A stretch of 49,092 nucleotides of DNA from NCBI GenBank assembly GCA_018667915.1, contig JABIRI010000011.1, positions 1 to 49,092 on the forward strand, written 5' to 3'. A model generated the notes under the pieces. The model was not told the origin of the DNA, ran no database searches, and worked only from the letters and a program-made list of their open reading frames with translations. Position numbers and translations under genes: made by a program. Below are positions 6,804 through 14,442 of the stretch, in pieces. Source of the stretch: Opitutaceae bacterium. Lineage in GTDB: Bacteria > Verrucomicrobiota > Verrucomicrobiia > Opitutales > Opitutaceae. How positions within the stretch are numbered: the stretch's first letter is position 1; each line of letters starts with the position of its first letter.

Positions 6804-8147
6804 ATGAATTCAATTTCCAATGAGCTGTTGGTGTTGCTGCTTTTGCTGGTGGCCAATGGCATTTTTGCCTTTGCCCGCGCCGCGTTAGGAGCCGCCCGTA
6901 AATCCCGCTTGCGGGAGCTGGCCGACGAGAATGCGCCGCACGCCGCCGAGGTCCTGAAAGTGCTCGAAGAGCCGGGCAAAATTATGACGGCGATTCGTTT
7001 CGCCGTGATTTTTGCTACCGTGCTGGCGGGTGCGCGGGTAGGTGGCGCCGTGACCGAACGTATTCAGATCATGATTACCGAGACGGCTTGGTTGCAGCCG
7101 ATGGCTCGCCCAGTGTCTCTGACCCTGGCGGCGTTGGCTATCACGATCGCCGTGGTTTTCATTGCGGAACTTTTGCCTCGCCGATTAGCACAGATGAGCC
7201 CGGAGCGTTTTGCCATGCTGTTGGTGCGGCCGATGCGCATTATGGCCTTTGCGGTCAGTCCCTTTGTTTCCGCGCTGTCCGCTCTCACGGAACTCATCCT
7301 GTGGCCGTTTGGCCTTCACCGCACTCCGAAGGAAAATCCGGTCACGGAAGAAGAAGTAAACACCTTGGTAGAGGAGGGGATGAAGGGCGGTGTCTTCAAC
7401 GAATCCGAACGCGACATGGTCGCCGGGGTGCTCGAACTCGATGAGATGCCGATCACCTATCTCACGACCCCGCGCCCGAAATTGGTGTTTCTCGATCTGG
7501 CCGACCCAGACGAGACCAACTGGCGCAAAGTAGTGGCCAGCGGTCACTCGCATTTCCCAGTGGTCCACGGTAACAAGGAACAGGTTATCGGCATGGTTTC
7601 GGTCAAAGCGATGTGGGCGAACCACGCGTTTGGCGTGCCGACCGCGCTGCGTCATCTGCTGACGCCGCCCCTGACGGTTCCGGAGAACATGGCGGCTAGC
7701 GCCGTGCTCGAGCAATTCAAACGCACCGGCCAACACATTGCCCTCGTGAACGACGAGTTTGGGGCTCTGGCCGGTGTGGTCACGCTCTACGATGTGTTGG
7801 AAGCAATCGTTGGCGACATTCCTGAGCCCGGTCGGCAGAGCGGCCCCGAGGTGGTCACTCGACCGGATGGTTCGTTCCTGATGGATGCGACCTTCGAGAT
7901 CGATGAATTCAAAGAGCTTACCCACCTCGACGACCTACCACATGAAGAGGAAACCGAGTTTCAAACGGTCGGTGGTTTTGTTCTGACTCACTTCGGTCGA
8001 ATTCCCAGCGCAGGTGACCGCTTCGAGTTAGAGGGCTGGCGCTTCGAAGTCATGGATATGGACCGCCAACGTATCGACAAGGTCTTGGTATCCCCGCCCA
8101 TTGCGCCGGAAAAGGACCCTTCGGAAGATCCCGCTGGAGGTATTTGA
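6804..8147 (+). CDS. CNNM/CorC-type (hemolysin family) transporter-like protein
   Basis: A 447-residue membrane protein with the classic three-part layout. A DUF21/CNNM transmembrane domain spans about 1-180 (hydrophobic segments LLVLLLLLVANGIFAFARAALG, in two parts, VSLTLAALAITIAVVFIAELLP and FAVSPFVSALSALTELILWP). A CBS-domain pair spans about 205-335 (PRPKLVFLDLADP, FPVVHGNKEQVIGMVSVK, IALVNDEFGALAGVVTLYDVLE). A CorC_HlyC cytoplasmic domain lies at about 355-435. Relatives export or sense Mg2+/Co2+ with adenine nucleotides bound at the CBS pair. The start at 6804 was taken because an ATG with family-like sequence follows. It is transcribed alone or with the symporter (79-base gap). Confidence 0.9.
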   Translation: MNSISNELLVLLLLLVANGIFAFARAALGAARKSRLRELADENAPHAAEVLKVLEEPGKIMTAIRFAVIFATVLAGARVGGAVTERIQIMITETAWLQPMARPVSLTLAALAITIAVVFIAELLPRRLAQMSPERFAMLLVRPMRIMAFAVSPFVSALSALTELILWPFGLHRTPKENPVTEEEVNTLVEEGMKGGVFNESERDMVAGVLELDEMPITYLTTPRPKLVFLDLADPDETNWRKVVASGHSHFPVVHGNKEQVIGMVSVKAMWANHAFGVPTALRHLLTPPLTVPENMAASAVLEQFKRTGQHIALVNDEFGALAGVVTLYDVLEAIVGDIPEPGRQSGPEVVTRPDGSFLMDATFEIDEFKELTHLDDLPHEEETEFQTVGGFVLTHFGRIPSAGDRFELEGWRFEVMDMDRQRIDKVLVSPPIAPEKDPSEDPAGGI

Positions 8148-8283
8148 GGCCATTGGCCCCACCTCGGTCGATTGTTAACAACCTGTCGGTAACCCGAGGG
8201 CAATTCTCGGCAACTTCCGTTTGCCAAGGACCGCGCGCGGCGCGACGGTAGCAGCTCACCCGAATCATGAGCCAAAACGAAGC

Positions 8284-9216
8284 ATGCAAGACCCCTTCAC
8301 CGGACGCCCCACCTGCATCCAAGGCGGACGGCTCCCGAGCGCCGAAGCCTGGCGCGCGCTTCAACACGATCACCGGCGAAGACTGGAAGCGCTCGCTCGC
8401 TTCCGCACGGCAGCGGCGCAAGTCGGCATCGGAACGTATCCGGACGATGACCTCGTCCTCTGGGACGCCGATGAAATAGGCCTACTTGCCAAGGCCGATC
8501 CGCTCTGGGAAGAACTCGATGCCGCTGCGCGCGCGTTCCGCGAAGTTTTTCCATTAGTCGATCTGGAAGACTTTGGCTTTCCCGATGAGGTAGAGGATCT
8601 CTTGGGAGAGGCCAGTTCCGCTCTACGCCCCATCAGCAGTGGTGTGGAGGCTACAGCGTTCGAAGCCCGCGATCACTCGATCTATAAATTCTTCATGCCG
8701 CGTGATGATGGGCACATCGGTGGCACATTCAGTTTTACGCGAGGAGAGGACGTCGCTCTGGAGGCGGAAGCTTCTGATGGCACCTACCAAGCGATGCTAG
8801 AGAAATTCGATCTCATCATGCGCCTCGGTGGGATGCCCACGGAAGTCGTCGGTGTCACTAAACGCGAAGGCGTGCTCGTGACCAAACAGACGTTGGGTGA
8901 ACTCCTATCCGAAGGTGCGGATACCTCTCAAGTGCAACCACCTGAACTGATCCCATTGGCGTCACGATTCCTGCGAGCCCATCGCGATCACCCGCGGCTG
9001 TTCTTTGTCGATGGCTCACCGTGGTTGGTAGCGGATCTTCATTCCAAAAATATGGTCAAAGCGGCCGACGGAGAACTGCGCGCGATCGACCTACTCGCCG
9101 CACCACTCCCATCCGATCTCATCGCGCAAGAGCCACTCCTCGCCGATTGGTTGGAGCGTGTCGCCGAAGACCCCACCGCCAACGTCCTCCGAGCCGTCCA
9201 CGACGACGAACTGTAG
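8284..9216 (+). CDS. Orphan protein-kinase-like protein
   Basis: A 310-residue protein without signal or membrane segments. I do not recognise a named family, but kinase-fold landmarks appear in order: a Gly-turn strand SSGVEATAFEA (118-128), a candidate ATP-binding Lys in SIYKFF (K135), a hinge-like GVLVTKQTLGELL (196-208), a catalytic-loop-like DLHSKN (D251, N256) and an Asp in RAIDLL (D269) that could bind metal. The GMPTEV..GV..REGVLVTKQ segment recalls the kinase-like domains of phage polyvalent proteins. Residues 1-110 are a separate helical, acidic region. The start at 8284 was chosen; an upstream in-frame ATG at 8221 is possible. It is followed by an inverted repeat and a convergent peroxiredoxin. 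Confidence 0.65.
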   Translation: MQDPFTGRPTCIQGGRLPSAEAWRALQHDHRRRLEALARFRTAAAQVGIGTYPDDDLVLWDADEIGLLAKADPLWEELDAAARAFREVFPLVDLEDFGFPDEVEDLLGEASSALRPISSGVEATAFEARDHSIYKFFMPRDDGHIGGTFSFTRGEDVALEAEASDGTYQAMLEKFDLIMRLGGMPTEVVGVTKREGVLVTKQTLGELLSEGADTSQVQPPELIPLASRFLRAHRDHPRLFFVDGSPWLVADLHSKNMVKAADGELRAIDLLAAPLPSDLIAQEPLLADWLERVAEDPTANVLRAVHDDEL

Positions 9217-9241
9217 ACGGATCCTCAGCTTGGTGTTTTTA

Positions 9242-9366
9242 AACCACAAATAGACACGAATGGCGTTCCGCCTACCGGCTCCACGTCTCTCTGAATTAAC
9301 AAATGTTCAGTATAGTGGGTTTCAGTGCGTAAGGGTAGTGAAGCCCATCCGTGTCCATTTGTGATT
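9242..9366. repeat. Imperfect 22-bp inverted repeat (CACAAATxGACACGAATGG type)
   Basis: The arms are 9242-9263 and 9345-9366; they pair at 19 of 22 positions and enclose 81 bases. The arm sequence, containing ACACGAATGG and CCATTTGTG cores, resembles a dispersed repeat I associate from memory with many environmental bacterial genomes. It lies between the convergent kinase-like and bcp genes, where such repeats usually settle. No open frame is present inside. Confidence 0.5.
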
Positions 9367-9392
9367 AAAAAAAAGACGCCCGAATGGGCGCC
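9367..9392 (-). terminator. Strong intrinsic terminator of the Bcp peroxiredoxin gene
   Basis: On the minus strand GGCGCCC-ATTC-GGGCGTC (9375-9392) makes a 7-bp stem with one G-T pair and a four-base loop, followed at once by eight T residues (9367-9374). It lies 33 bases past the stop of the gene at 9426. Confidence 0.85.
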
Positions 9393-9425
9393 TGTTGGAG
9401 TGGTTTTAAATGGGATACCCGTGGT

Positions 9426-9929
9426 TTACTGATTCAGGAAGTTGAGCACGTCGGTGGCCTGTTGGGCGGTGCTGCCTTTGTGATCGGCGTAGACGATTTT
9501 GTTGTCGTGCACCAGATAGGCGGAACGACTGGCGAAGACCATGCCGTCGGCACCAAACGCCTTGGCGACTTGTTTCTCCGTGTCGGCCAATAGCGTGAAC
9601 GGGAAGTTATACTTTTCCTTGAACGCGCGTTGCTTCGCGACCTTGTCGTAACTGACGCCAATCACCGCCACCCCTTTGTCGGTCAGCTCCTCATAGGCGT
9701 CCCGCAGCGAGCAACCTTGTTTAGTGCAGCCGGGCGTGTCCGCCTTCGGATAGAAGTAAACGAGCGTGTAGTCATTCTCGGCGTAGACATCGGCGAGATT
9801 GAGGTTTTCGCCTGCATCCGTGAGTGCGGAAGCAACCGGCGCCGGAGCGCCTACATCGGAAGGAGAAGCCGTCATAAGATTAAACATAGTCAGAGATAAG
9901 AGGGATGCGAACAGAGTGCGGACGTTCAT
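9426..9929 (-). CDS. bcp: Bcp/PrxQ-type peroxiredoxin, exported
   Basis: A 167-residue thiol peroxidase with an N-terminal signal-like segment (MNVRTLFASLLSLTMFNLM, about 1-19), so a periplasmic location is likely. The core shows VYFYPKADTPGCTKQGCSLRD, whose two Cys in TPGCTKQGC are the peroxidatic and resolving residues of the atypical 2-Cys PrxQ class; VIGVSYDKVAKQRAF and LLADTEKQVAKAFG follow as usual. It reduces hydrogen and organic peroxides with thioredoxin-like donors. A long in-frame N-terminal extension back to a palindrome at 10093-10121 is rejected because it is low-complexity Gly/Arg sequence. It is a single gene with its own terminator. Confidence 0.88.
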   Translation of the reverse strand: MNVRTLFASLLSLTMFNLMTASPSDVGAPAPVASALTDAGENLNLADVYAENDYTLVYFYPKADTPGCTKQGCSLRDAYEELTDKGVAVIGVSYDKVAKQRAFKEKYNFPFTLLADTEKQVAKAFGADGMVFASRSAYLVHDNKIVYADHKGSTAQQATDVLNFLNQ

Positions 9930-10020
9930 AATAGAACAACATCGTGCGAGACATCCCCAGTTTGGCAAATTCCCCCTCAAGTTCTTCACTCCTCCTCCCG
10001 GGAAAAATCCCCCCCGGTCA

Positions 10021-10052
10021 GTCACCCGAGCCTCCCGCCGGTCACCCGAGCC
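10021..10052. repeat. Short direct repeat GTCACCCGAGCC, period 20
   Basis: Two identical 12-base copies, 10021-10032 and 10041-10052, lie in a C-rich stretch between the bcp start and the palindrome at 10093. They could be regulator half-sites on the bcp leader or chance GC-rich sequence. Confidence 0.3.
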
Positions 10053-10092
10053 CCGCCGGGCCCCACGGAGGATGTCCCGGATCAGTGATCTC

Positions 10093-10121
10093 ATGTTTGT
10101 CACCATTATGGTGACAAACAT
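10093..10121. promoter_or_regulatory. Perfect 29-bp palindrome, candidate operator
   Basis: ATGTTTGTCACCAT and its exact reverse complement ATGGTGACAAACAT are separated by a single T, giving 14-bp arms. It lies in the 278-base spacer between the MuiA-family stop (10208) and the bcp start (9929), both minus strand. No U-tract follows on either strand, which argues against a terminator; the length and symmetry suit a dimeric or tetrameric DNA-binding protein. No regulator gene is adjacent. Confidence 0.5.
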
Positions 10122-10207
10122 ACTTAAACCAATGCCGACGAGTTTATTAGTGAACTAACTAGGGGGTGCGGAGTGGTGCTGAGTTTTGACCCTGAGGGTT
10201 TGTGGGA

Positions 10208-11896
10208 TTATTCGACGCCTTGGACGTTCAGGTCGTTGGGGTGTTCGATGCTGAACTTGAGCGTCATTTCGCGCGTGGCGCCGGCGCCGAGGGAGCCGGT
10301 CCAGGTGAGGATACCTTCTTCGTCGCGGGTGAAGGCTTGGTTGTCATCCGGACCACCAATATCGCGGTCGGTGGGTTCGACCAATTTGACGATAATTTTT
10401 TCGTGACGACTGACGGGGAGCGGCTCGGCGAGTTCAACACTCACGGGGATCGATTTGTGATTGGAGAGCTTGATCAAGATTTCGTAGGTCGTGCGGGTGC
10501 TCTTGTTGGTGAAGCCGGTTTTTTCGACGAAACGATTCACGAGCGTGCGTTCGACGGCGACCGCTTCGTCGACGCCGAGAGCGAGTTCGAACTCTTCGCC
10601 GGCCATGGTCGTTTCGATATGACTATTGGCGATGAACGCACCATCGACGAAGGCGGCGAGCGATCCGCCGAGCAGCGGAAATTCTGTGTTGTTCTCAACC
10701 TTGGCGGAGAGGAAAGCGGCGTCCTGCAACTTCGGCGTGGTGGCGTAGCGTAGACCGGCGGAGAGGTCGAGGGTCGTGACTGAGACTTTGGTGACCGTGC
10801 CGTCGGCCGGAATGGTGGCGGGGGTGGCGATGGTAAAGGTTGCGGCGGTGAGACCGGTTTCGACGGTGGCTTGTCGGGCCATCATGGGGGCCGAAGCAAA
10901 TGTCTGTCCCGCGTAGGTATTTTCTCCCAATACGAGCGAGTCATATTGAGTAGGAGACATTTGCGAGGATTTAGCCATATCCATGGCGCGCATTATTGGC
11001 CTCGGTTGGAGTTGTTGGACGATCCAGGGTCTCGCCTCTGGCGCCGAGCCGCCGGCTGAGGGTTGGGCGGTGGAGAGGGTGAGGGCGACGTTGTCCCAGG
11101 TGTCGCCGGTGCGGTTTACGACTTGGGCTTGGTAGTCGAGCACGACGCGGCGGGTGTTGGAATCGAGGCGGGCCTGGTAGACCGGGGTCCAATTCGCGCC
11201 CGGCACGGTGTAAGCGACGGTGACGGTTCCTGCGCCGTTCTCGGTAGCGGCCAAACGCACGGTGACTTCCTTTACGGCGCGGCGTCCGGGTTGGCGTCCG
11301 CGAGCTTCCTGCAGCTGGCGTTCCACGGCCATGATCTTGTTCGCGAGCTCTTCACTTTGCTGCTCTTTTTTGCGTCGGGCATTTTGGATCCGTCTACTTT
11401 CCTCAGCGTTGAACTTCAGTAATTCCCGCCAGTCTTCGAATGAAGGGCGAGGGGCATCTCCTTCGGTCGGTAGCGTTGTTGCGGCCTTGCTGATTTGGTC
11501 GAGGACGCGGCGATCGTTGGTCAGGGCGATTATTTCGTCTTCCATGCCGGATTTTTCAATTCGGAGTGCGGCCGATTTTTCCTCCAGTTCGCGGATGATC
11601 GGGCTGGGTTAGGCTTCGAGATAAACGTTGCGGGACTGCACATCGACGACGGTGGTGCCAGCGGGGCCGCTGCCGGAGACTTGCAGGGAATTGTCCCAGA
11701 GGTTGGCGGGCAGATCTTTGAGCACTAGGATCGTTTCACCAGCGCGTAGGTCGAGCTGAGCTTGGCGTTCGACGAGGGCGCGGTCCGTGTAAACCGTCAC
11801 CTCCGTTACGCGGGAGGCGGTTTCGTGGCGATATTGCGCGGGACCGGCATGGGCCGCGAGCGCGAGGGCGAAAGAAAGGAGGATTGTGCGTTTCAT
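10208..11896 (-). pseudogene. MuiA family (DUF4140/DUF4139) secreted protein gene, split by an in-frame stop
   Basis: The frame from ATG 11896 encodes a signal peptide (MKRTILLSFALALAAHAG) and a DUF4140-like N-terminal domain (VTEVTVYTDRALVERQ, ILVLKDLPANLWDNSL). It meets TAA at 11609-11611 directly after NVYLEA. The same frame continues without a shift: 21 codons (PSPIIRELEEKSAALRIEKSG) join to a coiled-coil of about 120 residues and a DUF4139 beta-rich domain (GANWTPVYQARLD, LDYQAQVVNRTGDTW, to the end at 10208). Apart from that one codon the 561-residue product is complete. Family members include the mucoidy inhibitor A-like proteins, exported and of unknown biochemistry. Either a recent nonsense mutation or a sequencing error explains it; the downstream part could also be made separately from the ATG at 11545. 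It is the last gene of the lipid-transport operon, 74 bases after the lipoprotein gene. Confidence 0.8.
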
Positions 11897-11970
11897 GGAA
11901 AATACAGGCATACTCTGACAACGCCCATTGGCGTGGGTTCTTAGAAAGAAGATGAAATTTGTCGGGCCGA

Positions 11971-12591
11971 CTATTCCGCGGGAATGGCATCGGCGATGAC
12001 GGCCGCGCCCTCCACGATGGCGGTGCTGAGTAAGCGCGCGAGGTCGCCGGGAGATCCATTCCACGATTCGGGCGTGGCTTGGAATATACCGTGGGCGACG
12101 AGTTCACCTTCGAGATCCATGACACTGTATTCGCAGGAGAACCGAGCGGAGCGATTGTCGCCTGCGGTGAAACCTTCGCAGTCGATTACGTTAATTTGCA
12201 GATCGAAGTCGCGATTGGTGTTGGCACCAAACGGCAGCGTGAGCACGCGAGAGACGTTGGGTGCACGTCCCAGGGCGGATTGCAGGACGCGTTCGATACC
12301 TTCGTCCAGCGGCTCCGCCCAGCGTTCGAAGTCACGAAATTCAATTTCCTGTTGCGGCGATGAAATCGCTATCGCCCGGCTGTCTCCGAGGTAAACGGGG
12401 AGACGAATGCCCAAGAGGCCGATGGTGGCACCCGTGCGGGGAGCGGAGGCTTGCCCGGCCATCGTGCCGGGATCCTCCAAAACGAAGAAACGGGTGGGGT
12501 CGGGCTTGGCTTCAGGCACGATCTGGCAGGCGGTGACACCCAGTAGCAGGGCCGAAGTGAAAAGGGGGAATGCGAAACGAGGAAACGGCAT
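11971..12591 (-). CDS. PqiC-like ABC-transport auxiliary lipoprotein
   Basis: A 206-residue lipoprotein; the signal MPFPRFAFPLFTSALLLG leads to VTAC, a good lipobox. The mature part begins PDPTRFFVLEDP, the TRFYVL-like opening of the PqiC/DUF330 family, followed by IGLLGIRLPVYLG and the FERWAEPLDEGIERVLQSALG stretch typical of that family. PqiC-type lipoproteins sit in the outer membrane and work with MCE proteins in lipid traffic between membranes. The gene starts 16 bases after the MCE protein's stop, so it belongs to the same operon. The start at 12591 was preferred to the in-frame ATG at 12633, which would overlap the MCE gene. Confidence 0.82.
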   Translation of the reverse strand: MPFPRFAFPLFTSALLLGVTACQIVPEAKPDPTRFFVLEDPGTMAGQASAPRTGATIGLLGIRLPVYLGDSRAIAISSPQQEIEFRDFERWAEPLDEGIERVLQSALGRAPNVSRVLTLPFGANTNRDFDLQINVIDCEGFTAGDNRSARFSCEYSVMDLEGELVAHGIFQATPESWNGSPGDLARLLSTAIVEGAAVIADAIPAE

Positions 12592-12607
12592 GGCGGGGAG
12601 AGGACGG

Positions 12608-13615
12608 TTATTCACCGGGTGGGGTGCGACCACTGATCAAGGCGTTTGGATTGCGTTCGAGGTAGTCGGCGAGGCGTCCGACGGCGCGGGCGGCTTCACC
12701 GAGTTGGCGGAGGGCGTCAGCGGCTTCGGTGCCGAGACCACTTTGGGCAGCGATGAATCGGGACGCGGAGTCGGTGGTAGTTTCGAGTGAGTCGAGACTG
12801 CCGCGCAGTTTTTTCAGGGTGAGAGCGAGTTCCGCGGCGGTTGGTTCAACCGCCCCTTCGATTTCCTGGAGGGTGCTACTGAGGTCACCGAGGGCTTTGT
12901 CGAATTTCTCCAAGATCGAGGGGATGCGTGGCGACTGGGCGATGTCGCGGTAGGCCTGCGCGGTGCTGGTGATCTCGGTTGAGATGGTTGCAGTATCCAG
13001 TTTTTGGATCTGCTCGCGCGTGTCGGACAGCAGGCCGTACATCTCGGTGGTGAGCGAGGCGAAGTCGACGTCTTTGATGTTGGCCAGGATTTCGGTGAAG
13101 CTGGCTTGAAACTCTGAGATGGCGGAAGGCGCGGCGGGGATGATCGCGTAGTTGACCGGAACGAGATCGCGGTGTGGCACGGGATATTCGAGCGGATCTT
13201 TCATATCCAGCTCGACGTAGAGTAGGCCCGTGGCGAGGCCCAGGATGCCCAATTCGGCGCGCAGGCCGGCAGCGATCAGGTCTTCGAGCTCGTTGCGATT
13301 GGAGAGTTCTATCGGTTTGCCGCGCGTGTCGGTGAGCACGTTGCGGTTGAATTCGCAGAGCACCGCGACGACGGACTGTTTCGTTTCGGCGTTGTAGGTG
13401 ACGCTGATTTTGGCCACGCGCCCTACGCGCACGCCGCGGAATTTTACGGGCGATCCTTGGTCGAGGCCGGAAACCGATTCATCGAAATAGACTACAAATT
13501 GTTCGGGCTTGGTCAGAAAGTTGAAGGACCCAAATGACAGCAGTGCAATGATGCCGAGGAAGAAGGCGCCGAGGACAAAGAAGCCGACGACGGTGGGACT
13601 GACTTTGGTCTTCAC
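12608..13615 (-). CDS. MCE/MlaD family lipid-transport substrate-binding protein
   Basis: A 335-residue protein anchored by one N-terminal helix (VVGFFVLGAFFLGIIALLSF, about 9-28). The MCE domain follows at about 38-115 with the expected VYFDESVSGLDQGSPVKFRGVRVG (in two parts) and the later ILGLATGLLYVELDM loop region. Residues about 150-320 form a long helical and coiled tail (repeated Leu/Glu/Ala heptads), as in larger MCE proteins where it builds a periplasmic tunnel. MCE proteins form hexameric rings that ferry phospholipids or other hydrophobic molecules through the periplasm. It sits between the ATPase gene (53-base gap) and the PqiC-like lipoprotein gene. Confidence 0.9.
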   Translation of the reverse strand: MKTKVSPTVVGFFVLGAFFLGIIALLSFGSFNFLTKPEQFVVYFDESVSGLDQGSPVKFRGVRVGRVAKISVTYNAETKQSVVAVLCEFNRNVLTDTRGKPIELSNRNELEDLIAAGLRAELGILGLATGLLYVELDMKDPLEYPVPHRDLVPVNYAIIPAAPSAISEFQASFTEILANIKDVDFASLTTEMYGLLSDTREQIQKLDTATISTEITSTAQAYRDIAQSPRIPSILEKFDKALGDLSSTLQEIEGAVEPTAAELALTLKKLRGSLDSLETTTDSASRFIAAQSGLGTEAADALRQLGEAARAVGRLADYLERNPNALISGRTPPGE

Positions 13616-13668
13616 GATGGGGAGTAGGAGCGAGAACGCGGAGGATTACGAGTAAGAGAATCGAGGTC

Positions 13669-14442
13669 TCAGGTGGGAGCGATGTCGCCTCGATGGAGAA
13701 ATTCCAGCACGCGCGGATCGGTGCTATGCTGGGCGAGATCCTTGGGCGGACCTTCGGCGATGATGGTCCGGGCCTGTTTTTCAAGCAGGATCACCCGATC
13801 GCCGATGGAGAAGATCGACGCGAGTTCGTGGGAAACGATGACGCAGGTGGTGCCTTGGTCGCGGCTGACTTTCTGGATCAGTTCATCGAGTTCGCGGGAC
13901 GTGATGGGATCGAGCCCGGCGGAAGGTTCGTCGAAAAATACGATGGCGGGATCGAGGGACAAGGCGCGAGCGAGGCCGGCGCGTTTTTTCATGCCGCCCG
14001 AAATTTCAGAAGGGTAGTAGTCGGCATAACCGGTGAGGCCGACTTGCGAGAGTTTTAGGCAGGCGACGTCCTGGCGTTCCTTTTTGGAGAGATCGGTGTA
14101 TTCCTCCAGCGGCAACATGATATTTTCCGCGAGAGTGAGGGAGGACCACAAGGCACTGCCTTGGTAGAGCACGCCGAAGTGTTTGAGGAGGCCGCGACGT
14201 TCTTCGACGGAGGCCTTGGTGAAGGACTGCCCGAAGATTTGCACGTCACCCGCGATGGCGGGCTGGAGGCCGATCAGGTGGCGCAGCAGTGTGCTCTTGC
14301 CGCAGCCCGAACCGCCAATGACGAAAAAGATTTCACCGGGGTCGATGCTGAAGTTGAGGTGCTCCATAATCGGGACGCCGTCGTAGCCGCAGGCCAAATC
14401 CTGCGCGACGATGATGGGAGATTTTTTGGGAGAGTCAGTCAC
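13669..14442 (-). CDS. MlaF-type ABC transporter ATP-binding protein
   Basis: A 257-residue ABC ATPase. Walker A is GGSGCGKST (about 39-47), the signature motif is ISGGM (about 146-150), Walker B is AIVFFDEPSAGLDP (about 167-180) and the switch His is in CVIVSHEL. The KKRAGLARAL stretch after the signature is typical of Mla/Mkl-type ATPases of MCE systems. It energises the adjacent STAS-permease. Its start overlaps the permease stop by four bases (14439-14442, ATGA-type), pointing to translational coupling and equimolar synthesis. Confidence 0.93.
   Translation of the reverse strand: MTDSPKKSPIIVAQDLACGYDGVPIMEHLNFSIDPGEIFFVIGGSGCGKSTLLRHLIGLQPAIAGDVQIFGQSFTKASVEERRGLLKHFGVLYQGSALWSSLTLAENIMLPLEEYTDLSKKERQDVACLKLSQVGLTGYADYYPSEISGGMKKRAGLARALSLDPAIVFFDEPSAGLDPITSRELDELIQKVSRDQGTTCVIVSHELASIFSIGDRVILLEKQARTIIAEGPPKDLAQHSTDPRVLEFLHRGDIAPT

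Noticed and set aside
7185-7925. A 246-residue open frame on the minus strand
   Set aside because: It is entirely antisense to the CorC-type gene, whose domains are clear; the antisense frame is Arg/His-rich with no recognisable domain.
8267-8479. A 70-residue frame beginning MSQNEACK ahead of the kinase-like gene
   Set aside because: It overlaps the kinase-like frame and ends in it; the Ser/Arg-rich composition is a shadow. A frameshift between the two was considered, but the main frame is already coherent from its own ATG.
10093-10121. The 29-bp palindrome as an intrinsic terminator for the MuiA-family gene
   Set aside because: No T-run follows on either strand and the arms are AT-rich, unlike the strong terminator at 9367-9392.
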